The notes: generated by a model not told the origin, from the letters alone. A DNA stretch of 6,770 nt from Humisphaera sp. (GCA_025351525.1 JANXVV010000087.1:1-6770); one strand, 5' to 3'; positions 1 to 5,497 are shown, counted from the stretch's first letter. Numbers and translations are program-made.

Positions 1-178
1 GCCCGGTGGCAGTCGTGTCAATCCGCTTGGATCGCCGCTCGCTGATGGCGACCAATGTCACCGCCAGCACAATGACGGCGATCGACGCCAGTACGACGTT
101 GGCCCCATATTTCACCCAGCGTTCCTGCTGCGATTCCGGTGCCGGTACGGCAGCGTCTTTGGATTTCATCTGACTCAT
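1..178 (-). CDS. GldG-like ABC transporter auxiliary subunit, N-terminal 59 codons only
   Basis: Reading leftward from an ATG at 178, 59 codons remain open to the window edge, so only the N-terminus is visible. It has a short polar cytoplasmic head (about residues 1-22), one membrane segment (about 24-44, NVVLASIAVIVLAVTLVAI) and then a basic stretch ending RSKRIDTTATG. This pattern, a single N-terminal membrane anchor followed by R-x-D-x-T, resembles the start of GldG / 'ABC-type uncharacterized transport system' proteins, whose large extracytoplasmic domain follows. The assignment leans on context: the ATPase and GldF-like permease lie directly upstream on the same strand, in the usual A-F-G order. 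A 168-base repeat-bearing spacer separates it from the permease, so it may be translated separately. No strong Shine-Dalgarno sequence is visible. The rest of the protein, needed for proof, is outside the window. Confidence 0.65.
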   Translation of the reverse strand, partial: MSQMKSKDAAVPAPESQQERWVKYGANVVLASIAVIVLAVTLVAISERRSKRIDTTATG

Positions 179-346
179 TGCGTTTTATCCAATTTGCGTT
201 TGAACACTTCTGCTATTGATTTCAATTCAGAAACCGAGGGAACCGCGAAGTCGCGAAAGCGCGAAGTGCAATGCGAAGAAAACAAAAAATGAAAATTCTT
301 CGCGTCTCCCTTCGTGGTCGCTTGTTCACCTGGCCGAAAGACAACA
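179..346. repeat. Intergenic spacer with CGCGAAG-type short repeats
   Basis: The spacer between the permease stop and the GldG-like start holds clustered, imperfect copies of a GCGAAG word: CGCGAAG at 244-250 and 260-266, CGCGAAAG at 252-259 and GCGAAG again near 273-278. An inverted copy, CTTCGCG, lies at 298-304, followed by CTTCGTGG. The inverted copies could pair with the direct ones across about 30 bases. I recall similar CGAAG-rich spacers from many planctomycete and verrucomicrobial genomes, but did not check this. No promoter or terminator is convincing here. Confidence 0.5.
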
Positions 347-1063
347 TCATTTCCAGCGCCGCGATTCCAGCACCTTCACCGTCAGGAACAAAAACACCGC
401 CGTCGCAGCGACGAAGAAAACGATGTTGCCGCTGTCGATGATGCCCTTGCTGAAATCGGTATAGCGCCGGAACACCGCCTGGTCCGCCGCCCCGCGCCAG
501 AACGCCGACAGCGTCCCCTTGCTGACGACATAATACGGCACGATGGTCATCGCAAAGAGCAGCGCCGCCGCCAAGGCCGCCGCAACCACCTGGCTGCGGG
601 TGAGCGATGAACAGAAAAGGGCGACTGCGATGAACAGCGCACCCACCAGCAGGATGCCGAGGTATCCGCTGACGATCGGCCCATAATCCAGCGGGGCGTA
701 CAGCCGCAGCATCAGGACGAAGAACAGCGTCGGGGCCAGCAGCAGGGCGAAGAATCCGAGTGAGCCGAGGAATTTCCCCAGCACCACATCCATCTCAGCC
801 ACCGGCGCGGTCATCAGCGTTTCAATGGTGCCGTTGGCCCACTCTTGCGCCAGAAGCCCCATGCACAGCACAGGCACGATGGCGACCAGAATCCAAACCA
901 TCCAATCGAACAGATGCCGCAGTTCGGCCGGTTGCCCCGGTTGGAAATCATCCCAGAAGGCGATGCCGCACACGATGAGGAAAAGGGCCATCGCGACATA
1001 GGCGATGGGCGACACGAAATAGCTGCCGAGTTCCCGGCGAGCGATGACGGTGGATCGACTCAT
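347..1063 (-). CDS. ABC-2 type transporter permease, GldF-like
   Basis: This 238-residue integral membrane protein should form the export channel of the ABC transporter encoded with the upstream ATPase. Six hydrophobic segments are visible at about residues 17-36, 54-73, 98-118, 129-151, 157-179 and 212-231. Between the second and third lies QEWANGTIETLMTAPV (73-88), the cytoplasmic element typical of ABC-2/GldF permeases. The N-terminal RRELGSYFVSPIAY and the end FSKGIID...LESRRW also match that family. I chose the ATG at 1063 because it overlaps the ATPase stop as ATGA, a usual sign of translational coupling. A longer reading from 1162 only adds residues overlapping the ATPase gene. Length is normal for the family. 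The substrate is unknown; gliding motility, which named the family, should not be assumed in a planctomycete. Confidence 0.9.
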   Translation of the reverse strand: MSRSTVIARRELGSYFVSPIAYVAMALFLIVCGIAFWDDFQPGQPAELRHLFDWMVWILVAIVPVLCMGLLAQEWANGTIETLMTAPVAEMDVVLGKFLGSLGFFALLLAPTLFFVLMLRLYAPLDYGPIVSGYLGILLVGALFIAVALFCSSLTRSQVVAAALAAALLFAMTIVPYYVVSKGTLSAFWRGAADQAVFRRYTDFSKGIIDSGNIVFFVAATAVFLFLTVKVLESRRWK

Positions 1064-2025
1064 GCCGCACCGCCGGTCTGGGCCATCGCCTGATTCGCGG
1101 TCACCTGAATGAAGAATTCCTCGAGCGTCGCCTGTTCCAATCGGATCTCCCTTAAAGCCCATCCCTGCTGCATGACCAGTCGGGCCGCCTCTTCGCGTAC
1201 ATCGTAACCCTCTTTGGTCCGCAGCGCCGCCGTCACGTACGATTTGTCCCCGTCCATCGGCAGCATCTCCACCTTCGCCACCCCGCTCAAATTCTCAAAC
1301 GCCCCGCGCACCGCCTCCGCCGATCCCTTGCATTCCACCAACACCCGCGCCTGCAACCGGCGGCTATTCCGCAATTCATCCGGCGTCCCCTGCGCGGCGA
1401 TCTTCCCGCCCGCAATGACGATCACCCGATCGCACACCGCCTCCACCTCCGGCAGAATATGCGTCGACAGCAGGAGCGTATGCTCGCCGCCCAACTCCCG
1501 AACCAGTTTTCGCGTCTCCCGAATCTGAGTCGGATCCAATCCCACCGTCGGCTCATCCAGAATCAGCACCGGCGGATTGTGCAGCAGCGCATCCGCCAAC
1601 CCCACCCGCTGGCGATACCCTTTGGACAGATGCCCGATGGCCCGCGAGCGCACGTTGGTCAGCCAGCACCGCTCCAGCACATAGTCGATCCGCTTACGGC
1701 GACTCGCCCGGTCCATCTTCCGCAGCCGTCCGCGAAAATCGAGATATTCCTCAACCTTCATCTCCATGTACAACGGCACATTTTCCGGCAGATACCCGAG
1801 ATTTTCGCGCACCTGCTCGGACTGATGGAAGATGTCGAACCCGTTGACGGTGGCCGTGCCGCCGGTCGGGGGCAGGTAGCAGGTGAGCATGCGCATGGTG
1901 GTCGATTTACCCGCGCCGTTCGGCCCGAGAAACCCCACCACGTCACCCTTTTGAACCTCGAAGCTGATGTGGTCCACGGCCAATGTCTGGCCGTAAACCT
2001 TGGTCAAATTCTGGACGGAAATCAC
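1060..2025 (-). CDS. ABC transporter ATP-binding protein, GldA-like
   Basis: This 321-residue ATPase powers the permease encoded next to it. From the chosen start, Walker A is GPNGAGKST (34-42), the Q-loop region is GYLPEN (77-82, with Glu at the usual Gln), the signature is LSKGYRQRV (133-141, replacing LSGGQ), Walker B is VLILDEP (153-159), the D-loop is GLDP (162-165) and the switch histidine is in STHIL (H189). The LSKGY signature and the roughly 100-residue C-terminal extension are common in GldA-type and CcmA-like exporters of the ABC-2 class. I favour the GTG at 2025 because AGAGGA lies six bases upstream. The ATG at 2061 would add 12 non-conserved residues and has no ribosome site. 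The stop overlaps the permease ATG by four bases. All catalytic motifs are intact, so it is probably functional. Confidence 0.92.
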   Translation of the reverse strand: MISVQNLTKVYGQTLAVDHISFEVQKGDVVGFLGPNGAGKSTTMRMLTCYLPPTGGTATVNGFDIFHQSEQVRENLGYLPENVPLYMEMKVEEYLDFRGRLRKMDRASRRKRIDYVLERCWLTNVRSRAIGHLSKGYRQRVGLADALLHNPPVLILDEPTVGLDPTQIRETRKLVRELGGEHTLLLSTHILPEVEAVCDRVIVIAGGKIAAQGTPDELRNSRRLQARVLVECKGSAEAVRGAFENLSGVAKVEMLPMDGDKSYVTAALRTKEGYDVREEAARLVMQQGWALREIRLEQATLEEFFIQVTANQAMAQTGGAA

Positions 2026-2072
2026 AGGGGTTCCTCTTTCGCCAATTCCTCCGCGACCCATCGCGGACGGGT

Positions 2073-2105
2073 ATCTTAACTAGGGCAGGATTGAAGTTCT
2101 GTCAA
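2073..2105 (-). promoter_or_regulatory. Candidate promoter for the ABC operon
   Basis: A perfect TTGACA -35 hexamer is read on the minus strand at 2105-2100. Two imperfect -10 candidates follow: TAGTTA after 17 bases (2082-2077), with good spacing but poor match, and TAAGAT (2078-2073), with better match but a 21-base spacer. Either would place the start site just upstream of the ATPase GTG at 2025. The position fits an operon promoter; the weak -10 keeps confidence low, and planctomycete promoters are poorly known. Confidence 0.35.
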
Positions 2106-2155
2106 GTAGGGGAGACTTTCGGAATAGGCTCAGGCGCGATCGGGGATGGGAATGT

Positions 2156-2190
2156 CGGAAACTCGAAATCAGAAACCCGAAATCAGAAAA
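2156..2190. repeat. Short tandem repeat CGAAATCAGAAAC
   Basis: The 12-mer CGAAATCAGAAA occurs at 2164-2175 and 2178-2189, a 14-base period, flanked by related words (GGAAACTCG before, GCTCGAAGTCGG after). It fills the spacer between the zinc-ribbon gene and the ABC operon promoter. The word TCAGAAACC also occurs in the spacer at 227-235, which suggests both belong to one dispersed intergenic repeat family. Confidence 0.55.
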
Positions 2191-2208
2191 AAGCTCGAAG
2201 TCGGGGAA

Positions 2209-2610
2209 TCAAAACGCGAATGCGGCTTCTTTTCGACATTGCTCCTCTTCCATTACCCGTACGCACTCCGGGCAGCGGTCGGGCGTCGCGCGGAGATCGT
2301 AGCCGCAGGTGGGGCAATGGCCGAGGGGTCGAAGGTTTCGGCGGCGCAGGCGGCGGCAAATCGATATCGCGGGCGGCACTGCGAAGACAGCGACAAGGTA
2401 TCCGAGCGGGATACTGAGGCGCAAAAACTTGGTAATTTCTGGACCCGGATTCACCCGCAGTTCCCAAGCGATCCGCAAAAATGTACGGGCAAGCGGTAAT
2501 TTGTCCTGGGTGGGCCATGAATAAAACGAAAATCCTGATCCCCTACCTCCGTGGTTATATGCGAAAACAGTCCGCACGGTCCTCAATCCCAACCGACCCG
2601 GATTTCGCAA
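2209..2610 (-). CDS. Small membrane protein with C-terminal zinc ribbon, probably 5'-truncated
   Basis: The open frame encodes up to 133 residues. Residues about 65-85 form one hydrophobic segment (SIPLGYLVAVFAVPPAISI), followed by a basic stop-transfer cluster RRLRRR (86-91) and a four-cysteine ribbon, CPTCGYDLRATPDRCPEC (C99, C102, C113, C116). Membrane helix, basic cluster and CGYDLRATP ribbon in that order is a pattern I associate with abundant planctomycete proteins of unknown function. Those usually also carry an N-terminal hydrophobic segment, absent here. There is no ATG: the first start is a TTG at 2610 that lies inside a 45-bp hairpin, and the in-frame codons upstream to a TAA near 2694 offer no start. 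The glycine usual after the last Cys is Val, and a 17-residue tail (ending QCRKEAAFAF) follows. It may be a decaying paralogue. The motif identification is firm; start and function are not. Confidence 0.6.
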   Translation of the reverse strand: MRNPGRLGLRTVRTVFAYNHGGRGSGFSFYSWPTQDKLPLARTFLRIAWELRVNPGPEITKFLRLSIPLGYLVAVFAVPPAISICRRLRRRNLRPLGHCPTCGYDLRATPDRCPECVRVMEEEQCRKEAAFAF

Positions 2611-2638
2611 GGAGTTGCTCCCTGCGGAATCCGGGTCG
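2594..2638. repeat. Large near-perfect hairpin, REP-like
   Basis: Two 21-base arms (2594-2614 and 2618-2638) are inverted complements with two mismatches around a three-base loop TTG. The outer part is CGACCCGGATT / AATCCGGGTCG. No T-run follows on either strand, so it is not an ordinary intrinsic terminator. It covers the TTG that begins the zinc-ribbon open frame. A third copy of the ten-mer GACCCGGATT lies inside that gene at 2442-2451. It could be a mobile palindrome or a stable RNA element. Confidence 0.7.
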
Positions 2639-2766
2639 TCGCTAATGCTCCGATCCCGGCGTGTTGGAACACAGGCGACGTCACTTTAAATCTCAGGTGA
2701 CGCAGCCGGTCCAGTTGAACATTCTCATCATTTCTCCATCCGGCACAGTTCTTTCAATTCGACAAT
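2639..2766. other. Gene-free spacer between hairpin and terminator
   Basis: I see no convincing gene here. A minus-strand ATG near 2733 opens only a 12-codon frame (MMRMFNWTGCVT), and no hydrophobic N-terminus suited to the truncated zinc-ribbon gene is found in any minus-strand frame. Confidence 0.5.
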
Positions 2767-2797
2767 AAAAAGCGGGACACGGCAAGCCGTGTCCCGC
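2767..2797 (-). terminator. Intrinsic terminator of the sorting-signal protein gene
   Basis: On the minus strand a perfect 12-base-pair GC-rich stem (arms 2797-2786 and 2783-2772, GCGGGACACGGC with its complement) is followed at once by five T residues (2771-2767). It lies about 30 bases beyond the stop codon at 2828, so it should end transcription of the paralogue pair. No T-run lies on the other side, so it appears to act in one direction only. Confidence 0.9.
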
Positions 2798-2827
2798 GAA
2801 TGAATTTACTTGTACGGACGGTTTCGA

Positions 2828-3652
2828 TCAGCAAGCTGCTGTGCGGCGAAGCTTGGTCGAGCAAAGCCCGGCGGTGACCAATCCGAGGGTCATCAGATAC
2901 GCGCCGGCGGGAAGCGGAACACCGCCACCACCGATGGGGCCACCACCACCCGGGCCACCCGCAGATTGAACGATAGCATCGACGATCAGGCCGGATTGGA
3001 CATTGGTGTCGAACACGTTCACCACACCGAAGCCGATGGTGTTATTGCCGACGACCAAACCTTGAGCGGCACCGATCGTGAAGGACAGAAAACCGGTCTC
3101 CAACACGCCTGCAAAACTATTGATGCCGGAATTGTCTCCAATGCCCGTAGTCGCAGGAGGCGCAACCAGCGCTGCCGTGTTTACGGTGGCCAAACGGGTA
3201 AGAACGCCATTGACCGAGACAAACGCAAAGTCATTGCGAGTGGTCGGGCGGGGCTCTTGAGTATAGAAATCAAACTTGAAGGTGACGATGTCACCGGAGG
3301 CAATGCTGACCAGCGTTTGCTTAAATCCGGAACCATTGGTGGCCCCTTGGCTGGCGGTGCTGTTGCTGCCGCTGAGACCGAGGAATGTATCCAAGGCGGT
3401 TGCGGTGATTGGATTCGATCCACCGGTGACTGCACCCGGTGCGGTTGAGATCAGCGCCTGCTGAACACCCTCGACCGGAGTACGGAAGTCTGAGGCCTGG
3501 ATGGTCGCATTGCCGGCGGTGGTGTAGCCCGTAAAGTCGGGGAATTGTTCAAAACCCCCGTTGACGATGGCCGCACTGACCGGTTGCGAGGCCGACAAGC
3601 CCAAGGCAACGAGAACTCCAAGAGCCATTCCAAGTTTAAATTTAGTACGCAT
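2828..3652 (-). CDS. Secreted VPLP-CTERM-like sorting-domain protein, paralogue 2
   Basis: This 274-residue protein appears exported and anchored at the cell surface. A Sec signal peptide (residues 1-27, MRTKFKLGMALGVLVALGLS..., cut after VSA) precedes a beta-rich body without cysteine that begins IVNGGFEQFPDFTGYTT, a start typical of carbohydrate-binding-like jelly-roll domains. A glycine-rich linker (231-244) leads to the tail: VPLP (245-248), a hydrophobic stretch and KLRR, the three-part layout of PEP-CTERM/VPLPA-CTERM signals processed by exosortases. It ends in a lone Cys. The second of two adjacent ATGs (3652) is preferred: GGGAAG is better spaced, and the upstream word GCAGAAAG lies at the same distance as in the paralogue. 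It is clearly homologous to the gene at 3892-4689, so a tandem duplication is likely. A good terminator follows. The ligand is unknown; biofilm or matrix binding is possible but unproven. Confidence 0.85.
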   Translation of the reverse strand: MRTKFKLGMALGVLVALGLSASQPVSAAIVNGGFEQFPDFTGYTTAGNATIQASDFRTPVEGVQQALISTAPGAVTGGSNPITATALDTFLGLSGSNSTASQGATNGSGFKQTLVSIASGDIVTFKFDFYTQEPRPTTRNDFAFVSVNGVLTRLATVNTAALVAPPATTGIGDNSGINSFAGVLETGFLSFTIGAAQGLVVGNNTIGFGVVNVFDTNVQSGLIVDAIVQSAGGPGGGGPIGGGGVPLPAGAYLMTLGLVTAGLCSTKLRRTAAC

Positions 3653-3891
3653 CATACACTTCCCAACTTTCTGCCTCTCCAAACAGAGCGGCGTAAAATA
3701 ATGAGTTTGATTTGTGGATAAGTCACCCACTCACAACAAATCGACCGGACCGTAAGAAACGTCTTCAGTTCGGTCAGCGGAATTTACTACAGATCCGATA
3801 ACATGTCCAGATAAATCTTGCACGATTTCATCTCGGTTAGAGACCCATTGGGTTTTCTCCCCCCTTCTTATCCCAAAGCCCCTCAGTTCAC
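3653..3891. other. Spacer between the two paralogues
   Basis: These 239 bases hold no supported gene. Next to the downstream gene is the leader word GCAGAAAG (minus strand, 3674-3667), shared with the other paralogue. A weak dyad ACCCA/TGGGT lies near 3843-3853 after the stop of paralogue 1, without a T-run, so it is not a good terminator. I found no convincing -35/-10 pair, though the gap is long enough for a separate promoter. Confidence 0.4.
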
Positions 3892-4689
3892 TCAGCACCC
3901 GCGACGAATCCGCTTCCCGGCAACGCCTGCCACCATCGCACCGAGGGGGGCCACCAAAAGCGCCAACGGAAGCGGCACTGAACCGCCGCCAGCACCCGTG
4001 ATCTGAATCGCATCGACCATGACGCCTGAAGCCACATTGCCATCAGCGCTATTGATCACGCCGAGACCGAGCGTATACGTTCCTCCGGCGGTAAGAGTGG
4101 TGGTGTAGGTCAGGTAACCCGTTTCGCTCGTCGCAAAATTGCTGTCGTCATTCAAGGGATTCGTTGCATGAAGGGACGAATTGGTATCCGCCAAAACCGC
4201 CAACGTTGCAGGATTGGTTCCGTTTTTCAACGTCAGGAACGCGGTGTCATTGCGACCCGTGCGCCCGGCAGGACTTTCATTGGTCAGGAAATCGAATTGC
4301 AGGGTCAAGGTCTGACCCGCCAGAGCGGTGAAGGTCTGTTGAATCGCCGACCCGGTGAACGCTTTGAAAGTGGCCGCATTGGTCAGCGTACCGGCGGTCA
4401 AATTGAGGAAAGATTCCAATTGAGCCCCGGTCACTGGATTCAGTCCGCCTGTCGAATCACCCGCGCCGTTCGAGAGCAGTGCCTGAAGCGCACCCTCCAC
4501 CGGGGGATGAAAGTTACCGGCCTGAATCGTCGTATTGCCCAGGGTGGTGTAACCGGTGAAGTCCGGAAATTGCTCAAAACCGGCATTGACGATCGGATTG
4601 GCGAAAACTGAAGAGGCAGCGCCGAGTCCCAGCGTGGTGATCGCCGTCAAAGCCGCCATTTTCAAACTGTGCATCGATTTCCTGCTCAT
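3892..4689 (-). CDS. Secreted VPLP-CTERM-like sorting-domain protein, paralogue 1
   Basis: This 265-residue protein has the same layout as its downstream paralogue: signal peptide (about 1-30, ending SSVFA), body starting IVNAGFEQFPDFTGYTT, and a C-terminal tail with VPLP (238-241), a hydrophobic stretch, KRIRR and a final Cys. Blocks shared with the paralogue include PVEG, QAL, TGG, QT...FDF.T.E, RND.AF, ETG.L, LG.GV.N and SG..VDAI, spread over the whole length, so the duplication covers the entire gene. The body contains no cysteine and is rich in Thr, Ala, Gly and Asn, usual for extracellular beta-proteins. ATG 4689 has AAGGG eight bases upstream; an in-frame TTG at 4713 is less likely. 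Export via Sec, then recognition of the tail by an exosortase encoded elsewhere, is inferred from the family. Its function is not known. Confidence 0.85.
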   Translation of the reverse strand: MSRKSMHSLKMAALTAITTLGLGAASSVFANPIVNAGFEQFPDFTGYTTLGNTTIQAGNFHPPVEGALQALLSNGAGDSTGGLNPVTGAQLESFLNLTAGTLTNAATFKAFTGSAIQQTFTALAGQTLTLQFDFLTNESPAGRTGRNDTAFLTLKNGTNPATLAVLADTNSSLHATNPLNDDSNFATSETGYLTYTTTLTAGGTYTLGLGVINSADGNVASGVMVDAIQITGAGGGSVPLPLALLVAPLGAMVAGVAGKRIRRGC

Positions 4690-4931
4690 GTGCGAACCCT
4701 TGTCTTTCTGCAAAATGCCCTGAAGGGGGCGTGTGAATGTTCCTGGTCATTGCCTTCGCGACAAAATGGACACGACAGGCGTTACTTCACTGAGCATATC
4801 TCTGGAACACTCTCGTGCGGGGAAATGTAGTGCTGAAGACGGGCCTAAACTGCGCATGTACCATCCGGCAAACCGGATAACCGGTTTATGACGGCAATTT
4901 GATCTTTTATTTGAATCATTGCCCTATTTTG
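4690..4931. other. Long upstream region of the paralogue pair, with a dyad
   Basis: These 242 bases contain no supported gene and probably hold the promoter and leader of paralogue 1. The leader word GCAGAAAG (minus strand, 4711-4704) matches the one upstream of paralogue 2. A perfect dyad AAACCGG-ATAA-CCGGTTT lies at 4870-4887, about 180 bases before the start codon, and could be an operator. A weak GCCC/GGGC hairpin near 4717-4730 sits in the leader. No clear -35/-10 pair stands out. Confidence 0.4.
4870..4887. promoter_or_regulatory. Perfect 7-bp dyad, possible operator
   Basis: AAACCGG and CCGGTTT flank a four-base spacer (ATAA), giving a symmetric 18-bp site in the upstream region of the paralogue pair. 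Size and symmetry suit a dimeric DNA-binding regulator, and no T-run follows that would make it a terminator. No regulator is encoded nearby, so the role is speculative. Confidence 0.3.
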
Positions 4932-5028
4932 CCCTATATAACCCCCGGTACGCCGGGGGATCGTTCACCGGGTAAAAGGCCATCGGCTAGCAAAGGATTT
5001 CCCCCGGCGTGCCGGGGGCTATGTAGGG
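4932..5028. repeat. REPIN-like element: two inverted 29-nt REP-like hairpins
   Basis: Two 29-base units (4932-4960 and 5000-5028) are inverted copies matching at 26 of 29 positions. Each is itself a hairpin: CCCCCGG-TACG-CCGGGGG at 4942-4959 and CCCCCGG-CGTG-CCGGGGG at 5001-5018. The conserved flank CCCTAYATAR lies on the outer side of each. The 39 bases between them show little symmetry. Two inverted REP units around a short core is the layout of REPIN elements, which are moved by RAYT transposases (IS200/IS605-like). No transposase is encoded here. An imperfect direct repeat GCCCTATTTT/GCCCTATATA (4921-4940) borders the left end. The structure is certain; the mobile origin is inferred. Confidence 0.7.
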
Positions 5029-5049
5029 TGGGGTGAAGTTATGGCTCTT

Positions 5050-5256
5050 CCGGTTCTTGCGTAGGTAGTGACGGTGCCGGAGTCTTAAGTTTGGATTTTG
5101 GAGGCATGTCTCCGGCGTCCGCAAGGGCGGCCATTTTGAGGGGAAACTGCGGACTTTCCCCTTTCTTTGCAACGACAACATCTGCGGACGCCGGAGCCAC
5201 GCCTTAAAAATCCAACTGCGGATGTTCGAATCGCTCTCTACCTGCGCAAAAACCGG
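5050..5256. repeat. 207-bp foldback element with decayed terminal inverted repeats
   Basis: The outer ends are inverted copies: 5050-5068 (CCGGTTCTTGCGTAGGTAG) against 5238-5256, with 17 of 19 matches. An inner block, 5093-5123 against 5183-5213, matches at 27 of 31 positions and includes CTCCGGCGTCCGCA exactly. The bases between these blocks are poorly conserved. At the centre is a further hairpin, AGGGGAAA (5139-5146) with TTTCCCCT (5155-5162). Nested inverted repeats over about 75 bases per arm suggest a MITE-like foldback element or a long structured RNA. The differences between arms suggest age. Short minus-strand open frames cross it (4987-5181 and 5039-5200), but neither is supported as a gene. 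Confidence 0.65.
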
Positions 5257-5497
5257 ATGAACCTCTTATGTGCTTTATGCCAGTGAAAATCAATGCTAAA
5301 CGCAACGTGCTTACATTTTCGTCAGCAGTGGTCTAAATTCCCGCGTCATTTTACGCCATCGACCACCACCGTAAAGCTTCCGCAATCTTCGTAGAGAATC
5401 GATCGATCGATCGATTGACCGCTATGATTTCGATTTGGCGCAACGAGCCGATGATTTCAAATCTCTCTGCCACTGACTCCTCCCTGGCACGTCAGCC
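5257..5497. other. Gene-free spacer downstream of the DUF444 gene
   Basis: No supported gene or clear terminator is found. The one distinct feature is a GATC-repeat palindrome at 5397-5416. On the minus strand just after the DUF444 stop there are short dyads (CTGAC/GTCAG and TGCCA/TGGCA, about 5465-5495) but no T-run. SpoVR, a frequent neighbour of this gene family, is not here. Confidence 0.4.
5397..5416. repeat. 20-bp perfect palindrome of tandem ATCG units
   Basis: The tract is AATCGATCGATCGATCGATT, identical to its own reverse complement. It contains three GATC sites (from 5401, 5405 and 5409). It may be a simple-sequence slippage tract; a methylation or binding role is speculative. Confidence 0.6.

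Noticed and set aside
1459..2079. Plus-strand open frame (206 codons) opposite the ABC ATPase
   Set aside because: It is antisense to intact Walker motifs; the His/Arg/Gln-rich translation is typical of a shadow frame.
2183..2518. 111-codon minus-strand frame overlapping the zinc-ribbon gene
   Set aside because: It competes with the frame that encodes the four-cysteine ribbon and membrane helix, and is Pro/Arg-rich without motifs.
2810..3448. Plus-strand open frame (212 codons) opposite paralogue 2
   Set aside because: The minus-strand protein has a signal peptide, a paralogue and a sorting tail, so this frame is a shadow.
4942..5018. The two CCCCCGG hairpins as intrinsic terminators
   Set aside because: Neither is followed by a T-run of useful length on either strand, and the inverted duplication of stem and flanks suits a REP-type element better.
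4987..5181. 64-codon minus-strand frame across the two repeat elements
   Set aside because: It translates parts of the REPIN-like and foldback arms, is rich in Arg/Pro/Lys, and has no ribosome site or known motif.
4921..5256. CRISPR array
   Set aside because: The repeats are inverted, only two copies each, with no regular spacer series and no cas gene in the window.
5397..5416. Replication origin or DnaA-type site at the GATC palindrome
   Set aside because: No DnaA-box-like words, AT-rich unwinding region or origin genes are visible nearby.
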